DNA from: Condylostoma magnum
Taxonomy: Eukaryota > Ciliophora > Heterotrichea > Heterotrichida > Condylostomatidae
Length of the DNA stretch: 30,882 nucleotides
Assembly (NCBI GenBank): GCA_920105805.1
Contig: CAKKTI010000240.1
Coordinates: 2,031-32,912, forward strand
Reading direction: 5' to 3'
Numbering within the stretch: position 1 is the stretch's first letter; each line of letters starts with the position of its first letter. The translations under genes were made by a program, and so were the position numbers. The notes below the pieces were generated by a model, which did no database searches, was not told the DNA's origin, and saw only the letters and a program-made list of their open reading frames with translations. This document shows positions 20,736 to 30,882 of this stretch, piece by piece.

Positions 20736-23700
20736 ATGTTGCCGAAATAACACTAAATATTCCTTCTAATTTTGATTTTAACTTCCAAATCAGCTAGCTT
20801 CCTTGATGCTTAATTTGATGCTACTTGTTCCTAATCCATGACGTTTTCGACTGGGACGGGAACTTAAGGTAGCTCAACATCACCTGATACTTCAGACCCA
20901 TAATGTAGTAGTCAAGCTGCATTTTTTGAATCAGATGATTATATCTAGTCATCTGTCCTTAATATCACAGGTAATAAGTAGTATTTTACTATTTGACTTT
21001 AGATTGAATCTTCAGGCGTATTATTCACGATTAATAAAGAAAACAGTAATACAGTCCTGCAAATGATTTTAGGAACTTCTAAAGAACTTGAAATTAAATA
21101 TTTAGACGTTGAAACCAATTTATAAAGTATAGCAACAGAATTAGATGTATTACCTTGGGGAAAATGATTCCAACTTTAAAGTGGCCTTTAGTTGATAGAT
21201 AATTCTGTTAAAATTACTTATACAATTGGAGATGAATCAGAAGTATCTATACTGAATGGAAATTAAGACGATTGGCCTTTTTAAGAAACTTCATATTCAC
21301 TGAAAATAGGATAAGGATTTAAAGGAGGGATATAATCATTCTATTGGGGCGATTAAAAGGTAGACTAAAATACGAATTGTTTATGTGGGGGAACTCCTTG
21401 TATGACAACGGAATGTTAGACAACACTGTCACTATCAGAGTGCTCTTTAGGTACATAAAATCCAAGTAGCAATTGTCCGGGATTATCTCCAGATCCTTGT
21501 CCAGCTAGTTGTACAAGTTGCTCTGATAATTCAATTTGTAATGTTTGTATGACTGGCTATTTTCTATGACCTAGTAATGGTCTTTGTACAACATCATGTC
21601 CTGATGGTTAATGGGGAGATAATGCAGCTGATCCGCCATAATGTGTGTATTGTCATGATAATTGTGAAACTTGTGGTGGATCTGGAATAGCTGATTGTGT
21701 TAGTTGCAATGATTCTAATGCAGAAATTGTATCAGGAGGAACTGGGCCCTGTGTATGCAAAGCAACTTTCGAGGATTAGGATACGGGAGATGGACTAGAC
21801 TGCTAATGTCCAAAATATAGTTATGTTGATTAACCGAAATGTGTTTGCAATTTTGGATATATAGATTTAGATAATGACGAAGATGTTGTATCCTGTTATC
21901 CAGAATGTTCAAATACTGAATGAAGGAACTTAAATGATAATACATGTTAAGCCTGTAATGCTCCATGTTAAGCTTGTATTGACTCATCAACAATACAGCA
22001 ATGCAATAATTGTTTAACAACAGATATGACAAAGGACGACAGTAATTAATGTATTTGTCCTTTACCAATGGTTATGAATGGAGCAAAGACAGAATGTGTA
22101 TGTCCTAATGATTCGTATAAATCAGGATCCGATTGTATTTGTAGTAGTGGATTCTATGATTATGATGGGACTGATGCGATTAACTGCTAGGCTTGCTAAT
22201 CTCCTTGTGCTACTTGTGATGGTACAACTACAAATAACTGTTTGACTTGTATTACTGATAAAAAGTTATATGGAAGTGCATGTGTAGATAATTGTCCTAC
22301 TGATACCTTCTTTGATACAAGTTAAACTCCTAATTAGTGTATTGACTGCTAATCTCCTTGTGCTACTTGCAATGGATCAACTTATTAAGATTGCTTAACC
22401 TGTATTTCTGGTAAAAAGCTATATGGAAGTGCATGTGTAGATGATTGCCCTACGGATGCCTTCTTTGATACTAGTTAAACTCCTAATTAGTGTATTGACT
22501 GTTAATCTCCATGTGCTACTTGTGATGGTACAACTACAAATAACTGTTTGACTTGTATTACTGATAAAAAGCTATATGGAAGTACATGTGTAGATAATTG
22601 TCCTACTGATACCTTCTTTGATACAAGTTAAACTCCTAATTAGTGTATTGACTGTTAATCTCCATGTGCTACTTGTGATGGATTAACTACCAATTATTGC
22701 TTGACTTGTATCTCTACTAAAAAGCTATATGGAAGTGTATGTGTAGATGATTGTCCAAATGATGCATTCTTTGATACTAGTTAAACTCCTAATCAATGTA
22801 TTGACTGCTAAACTCCTTGTGCTACTTGTAATGGATCCTCTTTATCTGATTGCTTATCATGTACAAATTCCTAAATACTATATAATGGTAGCTGTGTTGA
22901 ATATTGCCCTCCCAATACCTTCTAGGATGTAAATATAACCACTAGTTAATGTATTGATTGCTATCCATCTTGTGCTACTTGTTATGGATCAACTTAAAAT
23001 GATTGTGTAATTTGTAATAATGATAAAGTACTCTACATCAATTCTTGCTTAGATAGTTGTCCCTTGTAAACCTTTGTTGATACTGAATAATCAACAAGTC
23101 AATGTACTGATTGTAATGAATCAACTCAGCACCTTTAAGAATGCTTTTAATGTTAAAATGTTTGCTATTAAAACTGATAAAATGATGAATATTGCTACGA
23201 TGAAAATAATCAATGTATTGAAAATCCTTGTGATGTAAAATAATTTTACTATCAGTCATAATGCTTTAATTGTATAAGCAACTGCTCTGAATGTGATTAT
23301 TAAAGTTGTTATGCATGTAATCAAGGATTTATCAAAGTTAATGGTATTTGTACTTGCTAATAAAACAAAATACTCATAGACAATGAATGTGTATAATGTA
23401 TTGAGAACTGTTAAGATGTAAGAGATGGAATATGCTTTGATTACTTTGGAAATTGTATTCAATATCCTTGCTAATCCAATTAGACGTACATTGATATTTA
23501 TTGTGTGGATTGTAACTAATTATTCCCGAATTGTAGCAAATGTAATGAATTTGAATGCTTTGAATGTAACTTTACATCATAGATGAATTCAGATAATGAA
23601 TGTGAATGTAAACAAGGCTTTTTTAAGAATCAAGACGAATGCTAATAATGTAGTAGTGAATGTTAAAGCTGTGTTGATGATAAAGATAATTGTACCTCTT

Positions 23701-25232
23701 GCAATGGGGTTGAGGTCCTTAATGATTAAAATGAGTGTACTTGTAATAGTAGTGATCTTATTGAATTAGAAGATGGATAATGCTACTAGTGCCAAATATA
23801 ATGTAAATAGAATACTGAAATGAATCAATACTGCTTGTCAAATGATAATGAATGTATTGAATTTAACTTAGAAGTAAGTATCAAGTTAATTGAGAATACT
23901 ATTTTAATCGAGTTTAAGCCAGTTTTGTTTAGAGAACTATCAAAGAATGATTTGATTGTGCTAGTAAATAATTCTGAGGTGTTCTTCGAATTGAAAGAGA
24001 TTTTAACTTAAATATAATATGCATGTGACATTGATTAGAAGGATATATAGAGCTACGATGTAGAGTTCTTATCTTAAGACTTATTAGATACTTTATAAGA
24101 CTACCATAAAGCTGAAATCATAGAAAAAAAGGATTAAGAAGATGAACAAAGTGATGTAGAAGATGCAAATGAGGTAAAAGATCAAACTTAGTCAGGTACA
24201 CAAATTGCATTAGGAGCATCTTTTGCAGGATCTGCAATAATGGGTGATTTGCCTAGTTTTTGAATTACTGTGAGTATCATTCAACTATTAGTATATACTC
24301 CATATATCTATCCTACAATCTCCTTAAGAGTAAAAGGATTTCTAGCAGGTTTAGACTCATTTAGCATGTTTCCTAGCTATTTCTATAATTGAACCTTTGA
24401 AGATGACAATTTAGACGAATTAGGACAAGGATTAAGCTTAAAGATCAATGGATCTATACTACTGAATAATATAGGATAAATTGTAACCATTTTTGGCTTA
24501 ACTATATTTATTTTCGTAGTTTTCAAATGATTGAATTCAGCTTCTCATACAACATTGATTAGAATTCATAATAAGATATTTCCAAAGGTGCTAAGATTTT
24601 CATTTAACATTTTTAACCAAGTATTTTTGGATTTATGTGTTAATTGTACAATCTCAGTATGGTATTTCAATACAGATAATACTAATAATATTGTATCTCT
24701 TGCATGATCTATAGTAATATTGGTAAATTGTAATTAGGTAGTTCTACTGATTGCTATGTTATTGATTAGCCTATTGAATTTGAAATAAGGTGAAGATTTT
24801 ATAGCCTAATTAATATTTGATAGATTCAGAAGTATAAAACTAGGTTTAGTATACAATTAACTATTCCTCATCCATAGGATGTGCTTTACATTGCTTCCTG
24901 TTATAAGAATTGATTATAGATTTAATCTGATTATATGCAGCATGTTTTGTATTTTTGTAATATTTATACAGATGGTGAGCTTTATAATAACTTATAAGCC
25001 ATATAAAGAGATGATATTTAATATTCATCAATGTGGAATCCAAATATTATTTACATTAACTTACTTAGCAATGCTAATAATCAGCACCATCGACCTTGAT
25101 ACAATATAGATTGACTATGCTATTATAGCCTTTATTTTATTGCCTATTATATGGAATTACTTAATTTAATTTTATAAAGTGATCAGCAAGATAATCAACA
25201 TTATCAAAAGAAAGTTATAAAAGAATAGGTAG
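20736..25232 (+). CDS. Cys-rich multi-pass surface receptor-like protein 1 (six 51-residue repeats)
   Basis: ATG at 20736; 1498 residues to TAG 25230-25232 (next codon TAA; TGA ten codons further). The order is: signal peptide (HQIFLLILILTSKSAS, residues 5-22); LamG-like beta domain (about 25-210) with TIWLQIESSG and LPWGKWFQLQ; Cys-rich modules (about 213-485); six 51-residue repeats (about 487-793) with CATCDGTTTNNCLTC and FFDTSQTPNQCIDC; more CxxC modules to about 1030; a membrane-proximal beta domain (SIKLIENTILIEFKPVLF); an acidic stretch (KKDQEDEQSDVED); and about seven hydrophobic helices (about 1155-1480), e.g. IVTIFGLTIFIFVVFKWLNS. TGA encodes W at several sites (PSFWITVS, YNWTFED, NTEWRNL). 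Such proteins are abundant, poorly characterised surface proteins of ciliates. Disulphide-bonded ectodomain and plasma-membrane location are inferred. Confidence 0.9.
22197..23115 (+). repeat. In-frame tandem array, 6 x 153 bp
   Basis: The landmark TGTGCTACTTG recurs at 22206, 22359, 22512, 22665, 22818 and 22971, always 153 bp (51 codons) apart. Each unit encodes the pattern C-x2-C...C-x2-C..KKLYG..CV..CP..FFDTSQTPNQC-x2-C. Units 1-4 are very similar (1 and 3 nearly identical); units 5 and 6 are diverged and have counterparts at the end of the other array. It is coding and not a CRISPR array. Confidence 0.95.
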
Positions 25233-25235
25233 TAA

Positions 25236-25866
25236 TATTTTATATTTTGCTACACATATTAATGATATTTTAATCATCCAGTGTTTTATAAACTTAGAGA
25301 AGTATTTTAATCTCATTAATATTATTACTAGCAATCTACATATTATATTAGTTTTATATTATCTATACTAACAAATCTTACGCTTTTCTTTTACATTTTG
25401 ATAAAAAGCTAATCATTATAAAGTAACACTACAATATACTAAGATATTGTGAATGATAATAAGTTTAATTAAAACTTGTATTATTTCATCAATAAAAGTT
25501 GTATTGATTTTCTTTATATTATGATTATTTCCCTTTATGTCCTCTATTAAAAGGTATAACTAGCTTATCTAGTAAAAGGATGTATATATTGATATAAACT
25601 AGAATAAATTAACCAGATAGGGTTATATTCAGATTTATAGTGTTATCAATCAATTTCTAGCCTTTAACCAATTATTATCTAAAAGGTATTCCTCAAAATG
25701 ATAATTTGAGCTTATAGCTTTAGCTTATCAATATGTAAATTTTAGTCTTAAATCTTTACATCAATTTTGCTATGGAATACATTACAATAGAATTCAAAAC
25801 TCTTTCCTATAAGATTATTTATATATGATTTTAACTGAATAATCTGCTTGCTGTTTAAATAACTTA
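25236..25866. other. AT-rich spacer without recognisable gene
   Basis: About 630 bp between the stop of Cys-rich protein 1 and the probable end of the minus-strand 146-aa gene. It is rich in A/T runs and mixed stops. Reading TAR as Q gives open stretches, but none resembles a domain on either strand. I see no RNA gene, repeat or element in it. Confidence 0.5.
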
Positions 25867-26307
25867 TTATTTTATCAAAGTACTACTTACTCTCTGATTA
25901 TAATTGTCTAATTGAATATCTACAGCTTTTTACTCTATTTCTTCAGCTGCTTATAAAACCTCCTCAATTTCCTTCTTGGAGACTTCTAATGATTCTTATA
26001 AGTTTTAATTCCCTATTATTATAAAGTCGTATATTTAAAACGAGTTTATATCAAACTGTCCATCTTGTTAAAGATTGTCATTATTATTTCTGGAATGTCT
26101 TTGTCAAATAATTTCACATAGGCACAAGCTTTCTCAATGTTATCTTTTCATAAAAATCGCAGTGTTGTGATTGTTTTCTAGGTGAATTAAATTAAAAGCA
26201 TCAGTTAAGAGTTTTTCAGCTTGGGGATGCTTTGCGGATATAAGAGCTCTTATTTATTTGCTTATATCTACTAACTGAAGAACTTCTCCTCTACTTAGTT
26301 CTGGCAT
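25867..26307 (-). CDS. Small hypothetical protein
   Basis: ATG at 26307 opens a 146-residue frame that ends at TAA-TAA (25864-25869) on the minus strand. Two TGA codons would read as W (RQHWES, EIIWQRH). The first 50 residues (LSRGEVLQLVDISKQIRAL, PQAEKLLTDAFNLIHLE) look like helical TPR-type sequence. Residues about 108-135 (ESLEVSKKEIEEVLQAAEE) are a coiled coil. The middle third is less protein-like, and in the +1 frame it reads CAYVKLFDKDIPEIIMTIFN, so a frameshifted or decaying copy is possible. No family was recognised. It lies on the opposite strand between the two Cys-rich paralogues. Confidence 0.45.
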
Positions 26308-26562
26308 ATTTTAGGAATAATTTGAGTATATGGTATTTTTAGAAAGGTTAAATAGAAAACAACAGATATTTATGTGTATATTGGTATAGTTAATAGATTC
26401 TTAGTATATTTTCAAGTTATAGATCTATAAATTTCCAGGAAAGTAAATTGATTCAACAGGTAAGGAATTCTTTCATTCAAAAATACAAGGTTGAAGATGA
26501 TTTGTAATAGTTTAAATTATCTGTACTTAAAACAAATAAAAGTTAGGGTTGGTTATAAAAAT

Positions 26563-29500
26563 ATGTTGGCGAGATAACATAAAGTGTTGCTTTTGATGTT
26601 GATTCTAATCTCAAGATCAAATGACTTCTTTGATGCTTCATTCGAGTCTACCTGCTCCTAATTAATGACATTCAATATTGGGTCTGGAACTTTAGGTAGC
26701 ACAACAACAGAAGATGACAAAGATCCGTAATGTGGTACCTAAGCTGTCTTTTTTAAATCTGATGATTACATTGAATCATACCTCTTTAGTATCGAAGATG
26801 GTAATTAGCTTTTCAATATTTGACTTTACATATCATCTCCAGGAGTCGTATTCACTGTTTTTAATTCAAGTAATACAATTATTCTGAAAATTAGTGTAGG
26901 AGATTCCTATGAATTTAAAGTTGAATATCTAAACGATTCAAACAGCTTAAATACATGAACAGGATCAGCCAATGAGCTCCCTTAGGAAAAATGATTCCAA
27001 TTTTAAACCTAACTCTCATTATAGGGGGCTAATAATTATATTCGCCATAAAATTGGAAATTAATCAGTAGAAAGTTCTCCACAATAAAATAAAAGCGGCT
27101 GGCCCTTTAGCACTGGAGAATACAAACTAAGAATAGGAGAAGGATTTGAAGGAGGGATACATCGATTTTATTGGGGAGATAATTCAATCAGTAGTTATGA
27201 CACAAGTGAAGATTGTAAATGCGATGGAGATAATTGTACATCTACTGAATGCACTACTACTCTTTTATTATCCCAATGTCCTAAAAATACGAAAGATTTA
27301 AACAACAATTGTCTTGAAGGAAATCCTTGTTCCGCTAACTGTGACACCTGTACTGATGCTTCAAATTGTACTACTTGCGATAGTACTTATTTCCTTAAAA
27401 ATGACGATAAAACTTGTGTAAAATCATGTCCTGATGGTTAATGGGGAAATAATACAGCTACTCCACCATAATGTGAAGATTGTCATGATAATTGTGAAAC
27501 TTGTAGTGGATCTGGGAGTTCTATGTGTGATAGTTGTAAGGATTCTAATGCAGAGATAGTATCAGGAGGAACTGGGTCATGTGTATGCAAAGCAACTTTC
27601 GTAGATAATAATCTAGGAGAAGGAGTAACTTGCTTATGTCCAGATAATAGTCATATTGATGGATCAACCTGTGTTTGCAATTCTGGATATATAGATTTAG
27701 ATAATGAAGAAGATGTTGTATCCTGTTATCCAGAATGTTCAAATACTGAATGAAGGAACTTAACTGATAATACATGTTAAGCCTGTAATGCTCCATGTTA
27801 AAATTGTATTGACTCATCAACAATACAGCAATGCAATGATTGTTTAACAGCAGATATGACCAAGGACGGCAATGATTAATGTATTTGTCCTTTACCAATG
27901 GTTATGAATGGAACAAATACAGAATGTGTATGTCCTAATGATTCTTATAAATCAGGATCCGATTGTCTTTGCAATAGTGGATTCTATGATTATGATACAA
28001 CTAATTCAGTTAACTGCTAGGCTTGCTAATCTCCTTGTGCTACTTGTAATGGAACAACTACAAATGATTGCCTGACTTGTATTACTGATAAAAAACTACA
28101 TGGGAGTGTATGTGTTGATAGTTGCCCTACTAATACATTCTATGATACAAGTTAAACTCCTAATTAGTGTGTTAATTGTTAATCTCCCTGTGCTACTTGT
28201 AATGGAGGAAATACAGACGATTGCTTGACTTGTATTTCTGGTAAAAAGCTATATGGGAGTACATGTATTGATGATTGTCCTACCGATACATTCTTTGACA
28301 CAAGTTAAACTCCTAATTAATGTGTTGCCTGCTAATCTCCTTGCGCTACTTGTGATGGAGCAGCTGCAAATAACTGTTTGACTTGTATTAATGATAAAAA
28401 GCTACATGGGAGCACATGTGTTGATAGTTGCCCTACTGATACATTCTTTGATACAAGTTAAACTCCTAATTAATGTATAGATTGTTAATCTCCATGTGAA
28501 ACTTGTAATGGAGCAACTGAAAGTGATTGTTTATCTTGTATTTCTCCTAAAATATTAAATATAAATGTATGCACTGATGGCTGCCCTTCTGGTTAATTCT
28601 TTGATACTAGTTAATGCGCTGACTGTTTAACTCCATGTGCTACTTGTGACGGAGCAACCACAAATGATTGTTTATCTTGTATTACTGATAAAAAACTATA
28701 TGGAAGTACATGTGTTGAGGATTGCCCAAATAATACATTCTTTGATACAAGTTAAACTCCTAATTAATGTATTGACTGTGATCCTGCATGTGCTACTTGT
28801 AATGGATCAACTGATTAAGACTGTTTATCTTGTATTTCTTCTAAAAAGCTATATGGGAGTACATGTGTTGATGATTGTCCTACTGATACATTCTTTGATA
28901 CAAGTTAAACTCCTAATCAATGTATTGATTGCTTATCTCCTTGTGCTACTTGTGATGGATCAACTACACATAATTGCTTGACTTGCATTTCTAGTAAAAA
29001 GTTATATGGGAGTATTTGCATTGATGATTGCTCAACAGATGCTTTCTTTGATACTAGTTAAACTCCTAATCAATGTATTGACTGTTAATCTCCATGTGCT
29101 ACTTGTGATGGAGCAACAGCAAGTGATTGCTTGACTTGTATTTCTGGTAAAAAGCTGTATGGAAGTACATGTGTTGATGATTGTCCTACTAATACATTCT
29201 TTGATACTAATTAAACTCCTAACTAATGTATTGACTGCTTATCTCCTTGTGCTACTTGTGATGGAGAAACCACAAATGATTGCTTGACTTGTATTTCTAG
29301 TAAAAAGTTATATGGAAGTGTATGTGTTGATAATTGTCCTACTAATACATTCTTTGACACAAGTTAAACTCCTAGTCAATGTATTGACTGTTAAACTCCT
29401 TGTACTACTTGTAATGGATCCTCTTAATCTGATTGCTTATCATGTACAAATTCCTAAATACTATATAATGGTAGCTGTGTTGAATATTGTCCTCCCAATA

Positions 29501-30882
29501 CCTTCTTGGATACAACTACTGGTTAATGTATTGATTGCTATCCATCTTGTGCTACTTGTTATGGATCAACTTAAAATGATTGTGTAATTTGTAATAATGA
29601 TAAAGTACTCTATATCAATTCTTGCTTAGATAGTTGCCCTTTGTAAACCTTTGTTGATACTGAATAGCCATCAAATCAATGTACTGATTGTAATGAATAA
29701 ACTTAACACCTTTAAGAATGCTTCTAATGTTAAAATGTTTGCTATTAAAACTGATAAAATGATGAATATTGCTACGATGAAAATAATCAATGCATTGAAA
29801 ATCCTTGTGATACAAAACAATTTTATTACCAGTCATAATGCTTTAATTGCATAAGCAACTGCTCTGAATGTGATTATTAAAGTTGTTATGCATGTAATCA
29901 AGGATTTATCAAAGTTAATGGTATTTGCACTTGCTAATAAAACAAAATACTCATAGACAATGAATGTGTGTAATGTATTGAGAATTGTTAAGATGTAAGA
30001 GATGGAATATGCTTTGATTACTTTGGAAACTGTATTCAATATCCTTGCTAATTCAATTAGACGTACATTGATATCTATTGTGTGGATTGTAACTAATTAT
30101 TCCCAAATTGTAGCAAATGTAATGAATCTGAATGCTTTGAATGTGATTTTACATCATAGATGAATGGAGACAATGAATGTGAATGTAAACAAGGCTTTTT
30201 TAAGAATCAAGACGAATGCTAATAATGCAATAGTGAATGTTAAAGCTGTGTTGATGATAAAGATAATTGTACCTCTTGCAATGGGGTCTAGGTCCTTAAT
30301 GATTCAAATGAATGCACTTGTAATGGTAGTGATCTAATCGAATTAGAAGATGGATAATGCTACTAGTGCCAAATATAATGTAAATAGAATACTGAATTGA
30401 ATCAATACTGCTTGACGAATGATAATGAATGCATTGAATTTGACTTATAAGTAAATATCAAGTTAATTGAGAACACTATTATAATCGAGTTTAAGCCAGT
30501 TTTGTTTAGAGAACTATCAAAGAATGATTTAATTGTGCTAGTAAATAATTCTGAGGTGTTCTTCGAATTGAAAGAGATTTTAACTTAAATATAATATGCA
30601 TGCGATATTGATTAGAAGGATATATAGAGCTATGATGTATAGTTCTTATCTTAAGATTTATTGGAGACTTTATAAGACTACCATAAAGCTGAAATCATAG
30701 AAAAAAAGGATTAAGAAGATGAGCAAAGTGATATAGAAGATGCAAATAAAGTAAAAGATTAAGCTTAATCAGGTACACAAATAGCATTAGGAGCATCTTT
30801 TGCAGGATCTGCAATAATGGGTGATTTGCCTAGTTTTTGAATTACTGTGAGTATCATTCAACTATTAGTATATACTCCATAT
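26563..30882 (+). CDS. Cys-rich multi-pass surface receptor-like protein 2 (eleven 51-residue repeats), partial at 3' end
   Basis: ATG at 26563; 1440 codons are open to the end of the window, so the transmembrane domain is cut off just as it begins (GDLPSFWITVS). Domain order matches the gene at 20736: signal peptide (HKVLLLMLILISRS), LamG-like domain (about 25-210; NIWLYISSPG with TGA, EKWFQFQ with TGA, FEGGIHRFYWGD), Cys-rich modules, then eleven 51-residue repeats instead of six, the C-terminal CxxC modules and the acidic stretch. The N-terminal domain is diverged from paralogue 1, but from the last repeats onward the DNA is nearly identical. TGA as W also at NTEWRNL and CYQNWQND. A tandem duplicate with the same inferred surface role. 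Confidence 0.9.
28026..29691 (+). repeat. In-frame tandem array, 11 units of mostly 153 bp
   Basis: Unit landmarks (TGTGCTACTTG or close variants) lie at 28036, 28189, 28342, 28495, 28636, 28789, 28942, 29095, 29248, 29401 and 29548. Spacing is 153 bp except for one 141-bp unit (third gap before 28636, lacking four codons of the QTPN region) and one 147-bp unit before 29548. All length changes are multiples of three. It encodes the same 51-residue Cys module as the array at 22197. Confidence 0.95.
29401..30882 (+). repeat. Near-identical copy of 22818-24322 (recent duplication or gene conversion)
   Basis: From the penultimate repeat unit onward the two plus-strand Cys-rich genes match almost base for base with a small scatter of substitutions, many silent and several exchanging CAA/TAA/TAG. 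Their 5' domains differ far more. The copy is truncated by the window end. Confidence 0.85.

Noticed and set aside
25867-26307. Frameshift in the 146-aa gene
   Set aside because: The +1 frame looks attractive in the middle, but frame 0 stays open to TAA-TAA with acceptable composition, so I did not call a frameshift; it remains a doubt noted in the entry.
22197-29691. Regular 153-bp repeats as a CRISPR-like or satellite array
   Set aside because: The units are in frame, preserve cysteine spacing and are part of larger open reading frames.
1-30882. TGA as cysteine (Euplotes-type) or TGA as the sole stop with a conventional UAR=Q code (Tetrahymena-type)
   Set aside because: TGA falls on conserved Trp sites in CH_2, CBM20, cupredoxin, LamG-like and trefoil-like domains, never on a conserved Cys in the Cys-rich modules, and interrupts nearly every gene if read as stop.
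1-30882. Karyorelict code (TAR always Q, TGA the only stop) as full explanation
   Set aside because: Five genes run into a neighbouring gene without an in-frame TGA. Kept as a secondary possibility because short introns or unmapped 3' ends could change this.

Overview
ORGANISM. This is macronuclear-type DNA of a ciliate with a non-standard nuclear code. In every convincing gene TAA and TAG sit inside the reading frame where homologues carry glutamine (for example the invariant Q of the FtsH motif NQLLVE is TAG). TGA sits where homologues carry tryptophan (the CH_2 motif REILKWLQSLD, three signature tryptophans of a CBM20 domain, and the cupredoxin motif HPWM). Read with the standard code the window looks like debris; read with TAR=Q and TGA=W it is almost fully coding. 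At least five genes (short-chain dehydrogenase, CBM20 protein, minus-strand Cys-rich receptor, proximal MACPF-like gene, cupredoxin-like gene) meet no in-frame TGA before running into a neighbouring gene, so TAA/TAG must also terminate there. That is the 'no dedicated stop codon' behaviour known from the heterotrich Condylostoma (table 28). It fits less well with the karyorelict code (table 27), where only TGA stops. I therefore favour a Condylostoma-like ciliate; a Loxodes-type karyorelict cannot be excluded by eye.

LAYOUT. 1-1897 (-): CH_2/SPATA4-like axonemal protein with helical-repeat C-terminus, running off the window. 2044-2982 (+): unknown basic 312-aa protein. 3032-4483 (-) and 9046-10449 (+): two paralogues with a MACPF-like patch and beta-trefoil-like repeats, flanking 4583-8929 (-), a large Cys-rich multi-pass surface protein. 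10774-11620: decayed C2H2 zinc-finger gene. 11719-13437 (-): mitochondrial i-AAA (FtsH/YME1) protease, divergent from 13466-15655 (+), an ER-type Hsp90 (GRP94), with only 28 bp between start codons. 15680-16288 (+): double CCCH zinc-finger protein, in the same frame as GRP94 and 24 bp after it. 16350-17777 (-): outer-dynein-arm docking-complex-like coiled coil. 17851-18384 (-): small CBM20 starch-binding protein. 18395-19210 (-): carbonyl-reductase-like SDR, divergent (23 bp) from 19234-19494 (+), a small MGACT- protein. 19523-20623 (+): cupredoxin-like protein. 20736-25232 (+) and 26563-end (+): tandem paralogues of the Cys-rich receptor with 153-bp (51-codon) repeat arrays of 6 and 11 units. 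25867-26307 (-): small unknown gene between them.

HOW IT FITS TOGETHER. Genes are packed head-to-head and tail-to-tail with spacers of roughly 10 to 150 bp, often have doubled TAA/TAG at their ends, and need no introns to be read. Housekeeping genes (protein folding and proteolysis, cilium, carbonyl/glycan metabolism) occupy the middle. Both flanks carry an expanding family of signal-peptide-bearing Cys-rich surface receptors, on the left interleaved with secretory- or surface-looking MACPF/beta-trefoil genes. I saw no tRNA, rRNA, CRISPR, transposon or viral element.
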